Below are positions 25,722 to 34,343 of a stretch of DNA of 64,000 nucleotides, piece by piece. The notes beneath the pieces are model-generated. The model saw only the letters and a list, made by a program, of their open reading frames with translations, made no database searches and was not told the origin of the DNA. Made by a program: the position numbers and the translations under genes. The stretch comes from Amycolatopsis albispora (GTDB lineage Bacteria > Actinomycetota > Actinomycetes > Mycobacteriales > Pseudonocardiaceae): contig NZ_CP015163.1 of the NCBI RefSeq assembly GCF_003312875.1, positions 4,526,001-4,590,000 of the forward strand. Reading direction: 5' to 3'. Position 1 is the first letter of the stretch. The number at the start of each line of letters is the position of its first letter.

Positions 25722-26408
25722 ATGACGGCCGACCTGCTCGTGGTGGAGGACGACCCGACGCTGCGCGAACTGCTCGCGGCGAGCCTCCGGTTCGCCGGGT
25801 TCGCGGTGTCCGCCACCGCGAGCGGGGTCGAGGCGCTGCGGATCGCCGCCGAACGGTCACCCGATCTGGTGGTCCTGGACGTGATGCTGCCGGACGTGGA
25901 CGGCTTCGAGGTGCTGCGCCGACTTCGCGTCGGCGCGGCACCCGGCCGGGACGTGCCGGTGTTGTTCCTGACCGCCCGTGACGCCGGTGAGGACAAGGTC
26001 GCCGGGCTGACCGCGGGCGGCGACGACTACGTCACCAAGCCGTTCCGGCTGGAGGAGCTGATCGCCCGCATCCGCGCGATCCTGCGGCGCACCAACGGTT
26101 CCCCGCGTGAAGTGCTGACCGCCGGCGATCTCGAACTGGACCCGGTGGCGCGGCTGGTCACCCGGAGCGGCGAGCCCGTTCCGCTGTCCCCCACCGAGTT
26201 CACCCTGTTGCGGTTCCTGCTGGAGAACACCGATCGGGTGCTGACGCGCGAGCAGATCCTGCACCACGTGTGGCGGTACGACTTCGGCGGTGACGCCAGC
26301 ATCGTCGAGTCCTACATCAGCTACCTGCGGCGCAAGGTGGACAACCGCGAACCGAAGCTGATCCACACCGTGCGCGGCGTCGGGTACGTGCTGCGGGCAC
26401 CGCGGTGA
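25722..26408 (+). CDS. OmpR/PhoB-family response regulator
   Basis: A 228-residue two-domain regulator. The receiver has acidic pocket VEDD, phospho-acceptor Asp in VVLDVMLPD and KPF lysine in DDYVTKPFRLEEL. The DNA-binding winged helix runs from about residue 130 (PLSPTEFTLLRFLLENTDRV, ending LIHTVRGVGYVLRAPR). Sits 4 bp after the permease and overlaps the kinase gene. Likely controls the upstream ABC transporter. Confidence 0.93.
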   Translation: MTADLLVVEDDPTLRELLAASLRFAGFAVSATASGVEALRIAAERSPDLVVLDVMLPDVDGFEVLRRLRVGAAPGRDVPVLFLTARDAGEDKVAGLTAGGDDYVTKPFRLEELIARIRAILRRTNGSPREVLTAGDLELDPVARLVTRSGEPVPLSPTEFTLLRFLLENTDRVLTREQILHHVWRYDFGGDASIVESYISYLRRKVDNREPKLIHTVRGVGYVLRAPR

Positions 26409-27784
26409 AGCGGCTGTCGCTGCGGGCGCGCCTGGTGCTGATCACGATGGCGCTGCTGGTGGCGGGCATGGTCACCAGCAGCGTCGTGGTGCTGGTGACG
26501 TTGCGGAAACCGCTGGTGGAGCGGGTTGATCTGCAGGTGACGGTGGCCGCCGGGGTGCTGGCCGCGTTGCCGCGGGCCACGGTCGCGAACCTGGCGGGCG
26601 CCACCACCCGCGACGGACCCGACGAGCTGTACCTCGCCTACCTGACCCCGGACGGGCAGTCGTCGCTGGCGTTGCGCGGGCCCGACGCACCCGAACTGCC
26701 CCCGCTCGACCGAGCCGCGGTGCTCGCGCGCGACGGCACGGTGTTCGAGGTGCCCGGCTGGCGGGTGCTGGCCCTGCCCGCCCGCGACGGCGGCAGCGTG
26801 GTGGTCGCCGGTGCACTGTCCCAAGTGGACGAAACGGTGGCGCGGGTGCGGCTGGTCTGCGTGCTGGTCGGCGCGGGACTGCTGGTGGTGCTGGCGACGG
26901 CGGGCTGGTTCTGGGTGCGGGCCGGACTGCGCCCGCTGCGCCGGATCGAGGAAACCGCCGCCGCCATCGCGGGCGGCGACCTGTCGCGGCGCGTTCCGTT
27001 CACCGCCGCCGAAGCCACCGAAGTGGGCAGGCTGACCACCGCGCTGAACGGCATGCTCGCGCAGATCGAGGCCGCGGTCGCCGCGCGCACGCGGTCCGAG
27101 GAACGGCTGCGGACCTTTGTCGCCGACGCCAGCCACGAACTGCGCACGCCGCTGGCGGGCATCAGCGGCTTCATCCAGCTGTACCGCATGGGCGGCAGCG
27201 AAATCGACGCCACCATGGACCGCATCGAACGCGAGTCGACCCGGCTGACCGGCCTGGTGGACGACCTGCTGCTGCTCGCGCAGCTGGACGAAGGCGGCCT
27301 GCGGCTGCGGCGGGCGCCGATGGACCTGCGCTCGCTGGCCGCCGACGCGTGGCACGACCTCCGCGCGCTGGACCCGGCTCGTGAGGTCACGCTCACCGGG
27401 CTCGGCGACACCCCGGATCCCGCCCCGGCGCCGGTGCTCGGCGACGAAGCGCGGTTGCGGCAGGTGGTGAGCAACCTGGTGGGCAACGCCGTGGCCCACA
27501 CGCCGCCGGGTTCCGCGGTGCGCATCGGCGTCGGCACCGAGCACGGCAAGTCCGTGCTGGAGCTGGCGGACAGCGGTCCGGGCCTGTCCCCGGACCAGGT
27601 GTCGCTGGTGTTCGACCGGTTCTACCGCGCGGACACCTCGCGGGCCCGCGACCACGGCGGCGGCGCGGGCCTGGGCCTGGCCATCGTCTGGTCGCTGGTA
27701 ACCGCGCACGACGGCACGGTCACCGTGATCACCGAACCCGGCGCGGGCGCGACGTTCCGGGTCGTGCTCCCGTCCGCTGGCTAA
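26405..27784 (+). CDS. Sensor histidine kinase
   Basis: A 459-residue membrane kinase. TM1 is LVLITMALLVAGMVTSSVVV, followed by an extracellular sensor of about 120 residues, TM2 near 145-170, and a HAMP domain. The HisKA H-box is FVADASHELRTPLAGI, and the HATPase contains SNLVGNAVAHTP, ADSGPGL and GGGAGLGLAIV. It starts at a GTG that overlaps the response regulator's stop (GTGA). The partner is the response regulator at 25722-26408. Confidence 0.93.
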   Translation: MKRLSLRARLVLITMALLVAGMVTSSVVVLVTLRKPLVERVDLQVTVAAGVLAALPRATVANLAGATTRDGPDELYLAYLTPDGQSSLALRGPDAPELPPLDRAAVLARDGTVFEVPGWRVLALPARDGGSVVVAGALSQVDETVARVRLVCVLVGAGLLVVLATAGWFWVRAGLRPLRRIEETAAAIAGGDLSRRVPFTAAEATEVGRLTTALNGMLAQIEAAVAARTRSEERLRTFVADASHELRTPLAGISGFIQLYRMGGSEIDATMDRIERESTRLTGLVDDLLLLAQLDEGGLRLRRAPMDLRSLAADAWHDLRALDPAREVTLTGLGDTPDPAPAPVLGDEARLRQVVSNLVGNAVAHTPPGSAVRIGVGTEHGKSVLELADSGPGLSPDQVSLVFDRFYRADTSRARDHGGGAGLGLAIVWSLVTAHDGTVTVITEPGAGATFRVVLPSAG

Positions 27785-27795
27785 GCTGGAAAGCG

Positions 27796-28377
27796 ATGAT
27801 CATTCGCCCTGCCACCGCCGCCGATGTGGACGCCGCGGTCACCACCCTGTCCATGGCCTTCGCCGACTACCCGTTCACCAGGCACACCATCGCCGCCGAC
27901 GACCACGCCGGGCGCCTGGCCCGCTCGCAGCGGCTGTTCCTCACCCGGATCGGCCTGCCCCACGGCCGCGTGTGGGTGAGCGACCACGCCGAAGCCGTCG
28001 CCGCGTGGACCACCCCGGACGCGGCCGATCTCGGCCGGGTGTTCGCCGACGTGGCACCCGAACTCGCCGAGCTCGCCGGTGACCGCGCGGAAATCGCGGC
28101 CGAGTCCGAAGCCGCGCTGGCCCCGTTCCGGCCGACGGGACCCGCGTGGTTCCTGGGCACGGTCGGCGTCCGGCCGGGCAACCAGGGCCGCGGGCTGGGG
28201 CGTGCGGTGATCCAGCCGGGTCTCGACGCCGCGGAAGCCGACGGCGTGCAGGCGTACCTGGAGACCTCGACCGAACGCAACGTCGAGCTGTACCGCAAGC
28301 TCGGGTTCGAGGTGGTGGGTGAGGTCGAGCTGCCACGCGGCGGCCCGAAGACCTGGGCGATGCGCCGCGGCTGCTGA
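27796..28377 (+). CDS. GNAT-family N-acetyltransferase
   Basis: A 193-residue GNAT domain protein. The acetyl-CoA-binding motif A reads LGTVGVRPGNQGRGLGRAVI near residue 120. ETSTERNVELYRKLGFEVVG forms motif B. Such enzymes acetylate small amines or peptides; the substrate is unknown. Starts 11 bp after the histidine-kinase stop, so it could be co-transcribed. ATG follows GGAAAG. Confidence 0.88.
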   Translation: MIIRPATAADVDAAVTTLSMAFADYPFTRHTIAADDHAGRLARSQRLFLTRIGLPHGRVWVSDHAEAVAAWTTPDAADLGRVFADVAPELAELAGDRAEIAAESEAALAPFRPTGPAWFLGTVGVRPGNQGRGLGRAVIQPGLDAAEADGVQAYLETSTERNVELYRKLGFEVVGEVELPRGGPKTWAMRRGC

Positions 28378-28396
28378 GCGGCTCCGGCGCGGCACA

Positions 28397-29464
28397 ATGG
28401 ACCGGGTGAAAGCCATCGGCGCCGTGCTGCTGACCGGTCTGCTCGTGCTGACCGCCTGCGCCGAGCCGGATCCGGACGAGGGCAAGACGCCGCCGCCGGT
28501 GGCCGCGCCGGAGATCGCCCAGCGGCTCGACGAGTACCTGACCAGCATGGCGGATCAGACCCTGGAGGCCGGCGCGCAGGCGTCACCGATCACGCGTAGC
28601 CAGGCCCCGTGCGCCGAAAAGGAGGTCAGCTGGGGTGTGGTCCCGCGTGCGGAGCGCACGGTCGAAGCGGGTGCGCGGGTGCGCAAGTACTTCGAGGACC
28701 TGACCTCCTGGCTGGCGGGTGCCGACCTGTCCGAATACGAGGACCGCGGCCGCGAAGCGGGCGGTCAGGCGGTCAGCGGGGTGAGCAACGAGGGCGCGCG
28801 GCTGGAGGTGCACTGGGACTGGGAAAGCCCGCGGCTCACCCTCCGCGCGACCGGTCCGTGCTCGTGGCCGGCCGACCGTCCCGGCGGGCCTGTCACGGGA
28901 CAGCTGCCGCCACCGTCGACGCCGCGATGGCCCAGGAAGGCCGTCGGCACCGAGGACGCCGCGGTCTGCACCTCGCCCAAGCGCGTGGTGTTCAATCCGG
29001 ACGCGCCGCCGTTCGCCGGGCCCGGCCCGCACCTGGTCGCGGTGATCGCCCATGCCGAAAGCCGCGATTTCCGCTACGACGACGTCGTTCTCGACGAGGA
29101 CTGGTCCCCGCACGAGATCCACGACGAGAGCACTCCCGAGCACGCGAACACGCAGCTGGTCGCGTGTGTCCGGGTCGAACCCACCACCGACACCGGCCGC
29201 GATCTCACCTGCCACTACTCGGCCTCGCTGGCCAGCCCGACCAGTTCCCCGATGGACTTCGACCTGTTCGAGGCGAACTACCACGTCACCGTGCGGCAGG
29301 CCCGCGACGGCTCGGTGGTCGAGGAGTTCACCCTGCCCGGAACCGTGGGCGACGACCGGAACTGCCTGAGCCAGCTCGACGACTACCACCGGACGCTGAC
29401 CCTCGGCCTCGACCACCGGGCGTTCGGCGACCGGCTGCGCCCGCTGGCCGAACCGGCCCGCTGA
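28397..29464 (+). CDS. Secreted lipoprotein of unknown function
   Basis: A 355-residue protein. It has a short basic N-terminus (MDRVKA), a hydrophobic stretch and lipobox LTAC, so it is lipidated and exported. The mature part has several cysteines (for example APCAEKEVSW, GPCSWP, AVCTSPKR, VACVRV, LTCHYS), suggesting disulphides outside the cell. I recognise no named domain. ATG 28397 and a GTG three codons later are both possible starts. It follows the GNAT gene by 19 bp on the same strand. Confidence 0.72.
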   Translation: MDRVKAIGAVLLTGLLVLTACAEPDPDEGKTPPPVAAPEIAQRLDEYLTSMADQTLEAGAQASPITRSQAPCAEKEVSWGVVPRAERTVEAGARVRKYFEDLTSWLAGADLSEYEDRGREAGGQAVSGVSNEGARLEVHWDWESPRLTLRATGPCSWPADRPGGPVTGQLPPPSTPRWPRKAVGTEDAAVCTSPKRVVFNPDAPPFAGPGPHLVAVIAHAESRDFRYDDVVLDEDWSPHEIHDESTPEHANTQLVACVRVEPTTDTGRDLTCHYSASLASPTSSPMDFDLFEANYHVTVRQARDGSVVEEFTLPGTVGDDRNCLSQLDDYHRTLTLGLDHRAFGDRLRPLAEPAR

Positions 29465-29559
29465 CCGAGGCAAATCGCACGCCCGGCCTCTCACTTCGCC
29501 GCCCGCCGCCGGTCGCCTGGGTAGCGTGGCGGCGGAAGGGCGAACCAGGGAGGGCACCC

Positions 29560-29910
29560 ATGCGGCGTGGCGGAGCGGTGGCGGAACGAGCGGTACGGGG
29601 CTTCAACGCCCGCATGCTGGCGCTGCGCTCGTCCCGGCGGTTCGGGCCGCTGGTGCGCCGGCACCTGACGCTGGTCACCTACACCGGCCGCCGGTCTGGT
29701 CGGAAGTTCACCATTCCGGTCGGTTACCAGCAGCGCGGCGACGTGGTGGTGATCGGCGTGCGAATGCCGGACGCGAAGAACTGGTGGCGCAACTTCACCG
29801 GCGAGGGCGGGCCGATCACCGTGGAACTCGACGGCGTGGACCGCTCCGGGCACGCGACCGCCCGACGGGACGCGAAGGGCCGCGTCGCCGTCACCGTCCG
29901 GCTGACTTGA
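29560..29910 (+). CDS. Deazaflavin (F420)-dependent nitroreductase-like protein
   Basis: A 116-residue split-barrel protein of the Ddn/nitroreductase-like family. It shows LVTYTGRRSGRKFTIPVGY, MPDAKNWWRNFTG and an ITVELDGVDRSGHATARR strand region, which bind F420 in relatives. Slightly short for the family (usually 130-150 residues), but the core is complete. ATG 29560 follows GGGAGG. It overlaps the minus-strand downstream gene by 20 bp at the 3' ends. Substrate unknown. Confidence 0.82.
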   Translation: MRRGGAVAERAVRGFNARMLALRSSRRFGPLVRRHLTLVTYTGRRSGRKFTIPVGYQQRGDVVVIGVRMPDAKNWWRNFTGEGGPITVELDGVDRSGHATARRDAKGRVAVTVRLT

Positions 29911-30901
29911 GCACTCCGGACAGGGCGTCCAGGAAATCGGGCGCGTCGAACATCTTCCCGGCCGAAGCCACGCCGACCGCCCTCGTCTGTCCATTGAGGA
30001 TTCGCTGCACGGCTTCCACGGCGAGTGGGGCGCTGACCGCGTAGATGTCCTGTCCGCTCACGGAAACGCGGCGTTCGTCGCCGCCGTAGCGCACGAGGAC
30101 GTCGACGACGAAGGTCTGGTCGGACGGCCCGTCCGCCGGTGGCGCCGAGTCCGAAGTGGACAGATCCGCCGCAGCGTTGGTGGTCATGTAGGTGCGCACT
30201 TCCCGGACCGGCAGGTGGCTCGGCACGGTGACGATGTCGGCCATGCTGAACTCGCCGAGCACGGGCCGGGTGCCCAGTGGTTCCGGAAAATCCCAGTCGA
30301 GGGTGGGCAGCGCGTCGTCGCGGTACTCGATTTTCCCTCCCGCGTAACGGATTCGCTTGCCACCACGTCGTTCGCGGGAGACCGCGCCCGCCTCGCGGGT
30401 GCCTGCCGTCGGGTGCCAGCTGCTCAGCCCGTACGCGACGTGCACCTCGTCGGCGGCCGTCCAGTCGTCCATCGCCGCGGTGACCAGCAGATCACCGAGG
30501 CCGCCGTAGAAGGCCATCGCCGGGACGACCGCGATGCCCGCCTCACGAGCGCGATCCGCGTGCCGCGCGAAGGTGTCGAGATTGGCTTCGATCTCGGCGG
30601 CCACGTCCACGTACGGGATCCCGGCACGCAACGCCGCTTCGAGCACCGGCCCGGCGGTCACCGCGAACGGCCCGGCGCAGTTGATCACCGCCGCGGCACC
30701 GGCCAGCGCCCGGTCGAGCGAAGCCGGGTCGTCCACCGAGGCGGCCCGGGTGTCCAGGCCGGGGAACGCCGCCGCGAGCTTGTCCGCCGAGCGGCCGGAC
30801 GGCAGCGGCACGAACCCGCGTGCCGCCAGCTCCGCCACCACGAACCGGCCGGTGTGCCCGTAGGCACCAAAAACCACAACTGTTGTCTCCACAGTGGACA
30901 T
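29891..30901 (-). CDS. Saccharopine-dehydrogenase-like NAD(P)-binding protein
   Basis: A 336-residue protein with an N-terminal Rossmann fold (VVVFGAYGHTGRFVVAELAARG) and CAGPFAVTAGPVLEAALRAG, the saccharopine-dehydrogenase-like N-terminal domain. The C-terminal half is the substrate-binding type. Actual reaction unknown; these proteins often act on lipid or amino-acid derivatives. ATG 30901 is chosen although the frame is open far upstream. Divergent from the GlxA-type regulator, with a 9-bp perfect inverted repeat between them, so likely its regulated target. Confidence 0.82.
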   Translation of the reverse strand: MSTVETTVVVFGAYGHTGRFVVAELAARGFVPLPSGRSADKLAAAFPGLDTRAASVDDPASLDRALAGAAAVINCAGPFAVTAGPVLEAALRAGIPYVDVAAEIEANLDTFARHADRAREAGIAVVPAMAFYGGLGDLLVTAAMDDWTAADEVHVAYGLSSWHPTAGTREAGAVSRERRGGKRIRYAGGKIEYRDDALPTLDWDFPEPLGTRPVLGEFSMADIVTVPSHLPVREVRTYMTTNAAADLSTSDSAPPADGPSDQTFVVDVLVRYGGDERRVSVSGQDIYAVSAPLAVEAVQRILNGQTRAVGVASAGKMFDAPDFLDALSGVLKSAGR

Positions 30902-30929
30902 CCTGACCGCGGCGGGTCCTCGGCAACAG

Positions 30930-30964
30930 TGTCCGGAACGACACGACCCGTACAATTCCGGACA
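30930..30964. promoter_or_regulatory. Perfect 9-bp inverted repeat before the GlxA-type gene
   Basis: TGTCCGGAA (30930-30938) and TTCCGGACA (30956-30964) are exact reverse complements with a 17-bp spacer. The right half overlaps the start codon of the regulator gene. Candidate autoregulatory operator also controlling the divergent oxidoreductase. Confidence 0.6.
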
Positions 30965-31884
30965 TGACCACCGTCGCGCTGGCCGCCACCGAGGGCATGC
31001 TGCACTTCGAGCTGGGTGTGGCCTGCGAGATCTTCGGTTCCGGGCAGCCGCACTACGACCTGGTCGTCTGCGGGTCGGGGCCGGTGCGCGCCGGGCGCTT
31101 CCGGCTGGAGCCGGACCACGGGCTCGACCGGCTGGCACACGCCGACACCGTGCTCGTGCCGGCGCTGGCCGACGTCGACGAGCCGCCGCCCGCCGAGTTG
31201 CTGGACGCGGTGCGCGCGGCCCACGACGCGGGCGCGCGGGTCGCGTCGCTGTGCACGGGCGCGTTCGCGCTGGCCGCCGCCGGACTGCTCGACGGGCTGC
31301 GCGCCACCACGCACTGGGCGCACACCGACGTGCTCGCCGCCCGGTATCCGCTGGTCGAGGTCGATCCGGACGTGCTCTACGTGGACAACGGCCGCGTGCT
31401 CACCTCGGCGGGCAAGGCCGCCGCGGTCGATCTGTGCCTGCACCTGGTCCGCCTCGACCACGGTTCCGCCGTGGCCAACGCGGCCGCGCGCCGCCTGGTG
31501 GTGCCGCCGCACCGGGCGGGCGGTCAGGCGCAGTTCGTCACCAGCCCGGTGCCCGCCACCGACGACCACCCGCTCACCGCGTTGCTGCCCTGGGTGACCG
31601 AACGGCTCGACCAGCCGCTGACCGTCGAGGACCTGGCGCGGCAGGCGAACCTGAGCAGCCGCCACCTCGGGCGGCAGTTCCGCGCGGCCACCGGGACCAC
31701 GCCGTTGCAGTGGCTGCTGGTGCAGCGGATCCGGCGGGCGCAGGAACTGCTCGAAACCACCGGCGACAGCATCGACGCCATCGCGTCGGCGGTCGGCATG
31801 GGCACCGCGACCACCCTGCGACGCCACTTCAACCGGACGGTCGGCGTGCCGCCGGACGCCTATCGCCGCACCTTCCGGAAGTAG
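30964..31884 (+). CDS. GlxA-family (DJ-1/PfpI-AraC) transcriptional regulator
   Basis: A 306-residue regulator. The N-terminal DJ-1/PfpI-like amidase fold (residues 1-175) has the cysteine elbow region VASLCTGAFALAAAGLLDG. The C-terminal AraC-type HTH (about 210-300) contains LTVEDLARQANLSSRHLGRQF and SIDAIASAVGMGTATTLRRHF. The DJ-1 part may bind a small ligand. Start ATG 30964 at the operator half-site. Divergent from the saccharopine-dehydrogenase-like gene, which it probably controls. Confidence 0.88.
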   Translation: MTTVALAATEGMLHFELGVACEIFGSGQPHYDLVVCGSGPVRAGRFRLEPDHGLDRLAHADTVLVPALADVDEPPPAELLDAVRAAHDAGARVASLCTGAFALAAAGLLDGLRATTHWAHTDVLAARYPLVEVDPDVLYVDNGRVLTSAGKAAAVDLCLHLVRLDHGSAVANAAARRLVVPPHRAGGQAQFVTSPVPATDDHPLTALLPWVTERLDQPLTVEDLARQANLSSRHLGRQFRAATGTTPLQWLLVQRIRRAQELLETTGDSIDAIASAVGMGTATTLRRHFNRTVGVPPDAYRRTFRK

Positions 31885-31888
31885 CGGA

Positions 31889-31920
31889 GGGGGCGGACGG
31901 CTTCACAGCCGCCCGCCCCC
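31889..31920. terminator. Strong bidirectional terminator hairpin
   Basis: GGGGGCGGACGGCT pairs with AGCCGCCCGCCCCC at 13 of 14 positions around a 4-base loop. It sits 5 bp after the GlxA stop and 19 bp before the stop of the converging M15-like gene, so it can end transcripts from both sides. Confidence 0.8.
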
Positions 31921-31938
31921 ACCCCCAGTGGGCCGCGG

Positions 31939-32757
31939 TCACCCGCGCTTGAACTCCTCCCAGGTCACCTTCTTGACCTGGGGACCGTCGTCCTTGCCGT
32001 GGTTGGCCAGTCCGTTCCGGCCGAGGTAGTAGTCACCGGCCTGGGCCTGCGCCTGCGGTGACATGTCGGTGTCGCTGATCGCGATGCCGTGGATGTGCGC
32101 CACCCAGTCGCCCTGGCTCGGGGTGCGGTGCCATGCGGCGAACCCGACCTCACGCAGGGCCTTCACCGCGGCGTCGACGTTGGACAGGTTCTTCACCGAG
32201 ATGTCCACGGCGCCGCCGCCGTCGTGCGTGCCGCCGGACGCCCCGACGCCACCCGCGTTGTACGAGCCCTGGGTGATGGTGAAGTTCACCCCGGCCTTCT
32301 TCTCCGCGGCCTCGATCATGTCGGCGGTGCGCTTGTTCAGCGTCTGCCCGTCCACCGTGGTCTTCGAGCCCACGTCGATGGGCGCGGTCAGCGTGTAGCG
32401 GCCCTTGCCGAGTTCGGCGAGCGAGCCCTTGCCCGGCAGGCCGCTGGCGGCCAGCCCGCTGTGGCCCAGCGACTTCTGGTACTTCTGGTACGCGGTCACC
32501 GTGCTGGTGCCGAAGTGCCCGTCCACCTGTTTGCGGTCGAGCAGGTTCTTCGCCGCCAGCGCCTCTTCGACCACCTTGACGCTGTCGCCGGAACCCGGCG
32601 TGATCGACTGGTCCGGCTTGTACGGATCCCACATGGCCGCCTTGACCACGGCTTGCATGTTCACCGCCGGCGCGGCGACCGCGGTCTGGCCCGTCGTGCC
32701 GATGAGCGCGGCGCCGGAGAGGGCGGTGACCATCGCGGCGGTAACCACCTTGCGCAT
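31939..32757 (-). CDS. Secreted peptidoglycan-binding M15-like protein
   Basis: A 272-residue exported protein. The signal peptide ends about AVAAPA. A peptidoglycan-binding-like helical domain follows (SGDSVKVVEEALAAKNLL through TVTAYQKYQKSLG). The C-terminal domain has THDGGGAVDI (HxxGxAxD type) and HIHGIAI, the zinc-ligand pattern of M15/DD-carboxypeptidase-like folds. It probably cleaves or binds cell-wall peptides outside the cell; the exact activity is uncertain. ATG 32757 follows AAGGAG. Divergent from the HTH-NBR1-Ig protein and separated from GlxA by a strong hairpin. Confidence 0.82.
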   Translation of the reverse strand: MRKVVTAAMVTALSGAALIGTTGQTAVAAPAVNMQAVVKAAMWDPYKPDQSITPGSGDSVKVVEEALAAKNLLDRKQVDGHFGTSTVTAYQKYQKSLGHSGLAASGLPGKGSLAELGKGRYTLTAPIDVGSKTTVDGQTLNKRTADMIEAAEKKAGVNFTITQGSYNAGGVGASGGTHDGGGAVDISVKNLSNVDAAVKALREVGFAAWHRTPSQGDWVAHIHGIAISDTDMSPQAQAQAGDYYLGRNGLANHGKDDGPQVKKVTWEEFKRG

Positions 32758-32850
32758 GTCTGCTCCTTCACTCGATGCTGCTCCGTGCGAACAACGTGTG
32801 GTCGACACTGGCCCGGACGGGTGCCCGTCCGGAAGCACCTGGACGCAACG

Positions 32851-32890
32851 TCTGACGTCAGAACCCGCAGGTTGACAGCGTTTGACAGCG
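32851..32890. promoter_or_regulatory. 12-bp palindrome and direct repeats in divergent promoter
   Basis: TCTGACGTCAGA (32851-32862) is a perfect palindrome. TTGACAGCG follows at 32872-32880 and again at 32882-32890, one turn apart. The region lies between the M15-like and HTH-NBR1 genes. A shared regulator site is plausible. Confidence 0.45.
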
Positions 32891-33010
32891 CGCGGACCAG
32901 GCCGATCCCGCTGGTCAGCACGGCATTGACGGGGGTGTTCGCGGTATAGTTGCCCGGTCGCGGAGAGTGACAGGAAGTCGCGCCCGGTTTGACACGACCG
33001 CGAAGGGAGC

Positions 33011-33790
33011 GTGCCGAGACTGCAAGCGGAAGAACGGGCACCCGAGCTGGAATCCTTCATGGCCGGGCTGCGGGAGCTGCGGAAGCGCGCCGGGGAACCG
33101 TCGTTCCGGAAGATGGCGGCGAAGTCCGGCGCGGTGTCGCACGCGACCCTGCACCTCACGGTCACCGGCCGCCGGTTGCAGCCCTGGGAGACCGTGCGCG
33201 AGTTCGTGCGCGCCTGCGACGGTGACGAGGAGGAATGGCACGCCCGGTGGCAGGGGGTGCACCTCGCGCTGTCCGGCGAGCGGACTCCGGCATCGGCCGC
33301 GCCCGTGGCCTGGTGGCGGTCGAAGCGGGTGGCGGTACCGCTGGTCGCCGTGCTGGTGGCGGCGGTGGCGGTGGCCGTGGTGGTGCTGCTGCCGCGGGAA
33401 CAGCAGGCCGCCGCGCCGCCGGGGCCGCCCTACCCCGGCGACTCGAGCCGTTTTGTCGCCGACGTGACCATTCCGGACGACACCGTGGTCAAGCCCGGTG
33501 AGCAGTTCGTGAAGGTGTGGGAGATCCAGAACACCGGCACGGTCGAGTGGCGGAACCGGTTCCTGCGGCGGACCGACCTGCCGGTGGCGCCCAACGCGTG
33601 CCGCACGCCGGAACGCATCCCGATCAACGACACCGCGCCGCAGCAGCACGTGCAGATCACCGTCACGGTGAGTGCGCCGCCCACCGCGCCGGTGGACTGC
33701 CGGGTCTACTGGAAGATGGTCGACGACCAGGACCGCGAGTTCCTGCCGGGACGCCGACCCATCTACTTCTCCGTCCTGGTCCGCCCCTGA
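33011..33790 (+). CDS. HTH-TM-NBR1-Ig-like membrane protein
   Basis: A 259-residue protein with a cytoplasmic helix-turn-helix-like N-terminus (residues about 15-90, LRELRKRAGEPSFRKMAAKSGAVSHATL). One TM helix follows (VAVPLVAVLVAAVAVAVVVLL), then an extracellular Ig-like domain: the NBR1-type central domain (FVKVWEIQNTGTVEW, RIPINDTAPQQHVQITVTV). NBR1-like domains are seen in other bacterial cell-surface proteins. It could link a wall signal to DNA. GTG 33011 is very close to GGGAG; ATG 33059 is an alternative start. Divergent from the M15-like gene. Confidence 0.72.
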   Translation: MPRLQAEERAPELESFMAGLRELRKRAGEPSFRKMAAKSGAVSHATLHLTVTGRRLQPWETVREFVRACDGDEEEWHARWQGVHLALSGERTPASAAPVAWWRSKRVAVPLVAVLVAAVAVAVVVLLPREQQAAAPPGPPYPGDSSRFVADVTIPDDTVVKPGEQFVKVWEIQNTGTVEWRNRFLRRTDLPVAPNACRTPERIPINDTAPQQHVQITVTVSAPPTAPVDCRVYWKMVDDQDREFLPGRRPIYFSVLVRP

Positions 33791-33803
33791 CCGCCGCGGC
33801 GTT

Positions 33804-34343
33804 TCAGGCCAGTGCCGCCACGAAGGCCTCATAGGTCCCGTCGGCGTCGAGATCGTCCGTGGGCACCAGCAGCGCCTCCGGACGCTCGGCGAGATACGCG
33901 GTCAGGTGGTCGTGGATCCGCGCCAGCACCACCCGCCCGCCCTGGCGCACCACCAGGTCGTCGATGTCCCGGTGGTGACCGGAGGCGACCCGCCCGTCGA
34001 ACCGGGTGGCCATCTCCGCCTTGCCCACCGTCAGCACGACCTCGCGGTACTCCGCCCCGGCGCGGGCGGCCGCCGCCTCGAAGCGGCCGGCCTGCTCGAC
34101 GTTGGTCACCAGCTGCGGCATCACCACGTCGTGCCCGGACCGCAGGTGGGTCTCCGCCATGCTGATCGCCAGCTCCCGCGCCGGGCCCAGCGTGCCGTAG
34201 AAGTCGTCCCGCCAGCCGCCGATCAGGCTCACCACCTGGTCGATGTCCAGGTTCAGCACACCGGGGTGCGCCTCCGCATACCGCCGCGCCAATGTCGACT
34301 TGCCGACCGCCGACGGTCCGTTCAGGTGCACAAAGCGCGTCAT
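33804..34343 (-). CDS. P-loop kinase-like ATPase
   Basis: A 179-residue P-loop NTPase. Walker A GPSAVGKST is near residue 10, followed by LNLDIDQVVSLIGGW and VMPQLVTNVEQAGRF. The layout resembles gluconate kinase, chloramphenicol phosphotransferase or other small-molecule kinases. Substrate unknown. Its ATG overlaps the LysR stop by 4 bp (34340-34343), so the two are translationally coupled in a minus-strand operon. The C-terminal 20 residues are variable. Confidence 0.7.
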   Translation of the reverse strand: MTRFVHLNGPSAVGKSTLARRYAEAHPGVLNLDIDQVVSLIGGWRDDFYGTLGPARELAISMAETHLRSGHDVVMPQLVTNVEQAGRFEAAAARAGAEYREVVLTVGKAEMATRFDGRVASGHHRDIDDLVVRQGGRVVLARIHDHLTAYLAERPEALLVPTDDLDADGTYEAFVAALA

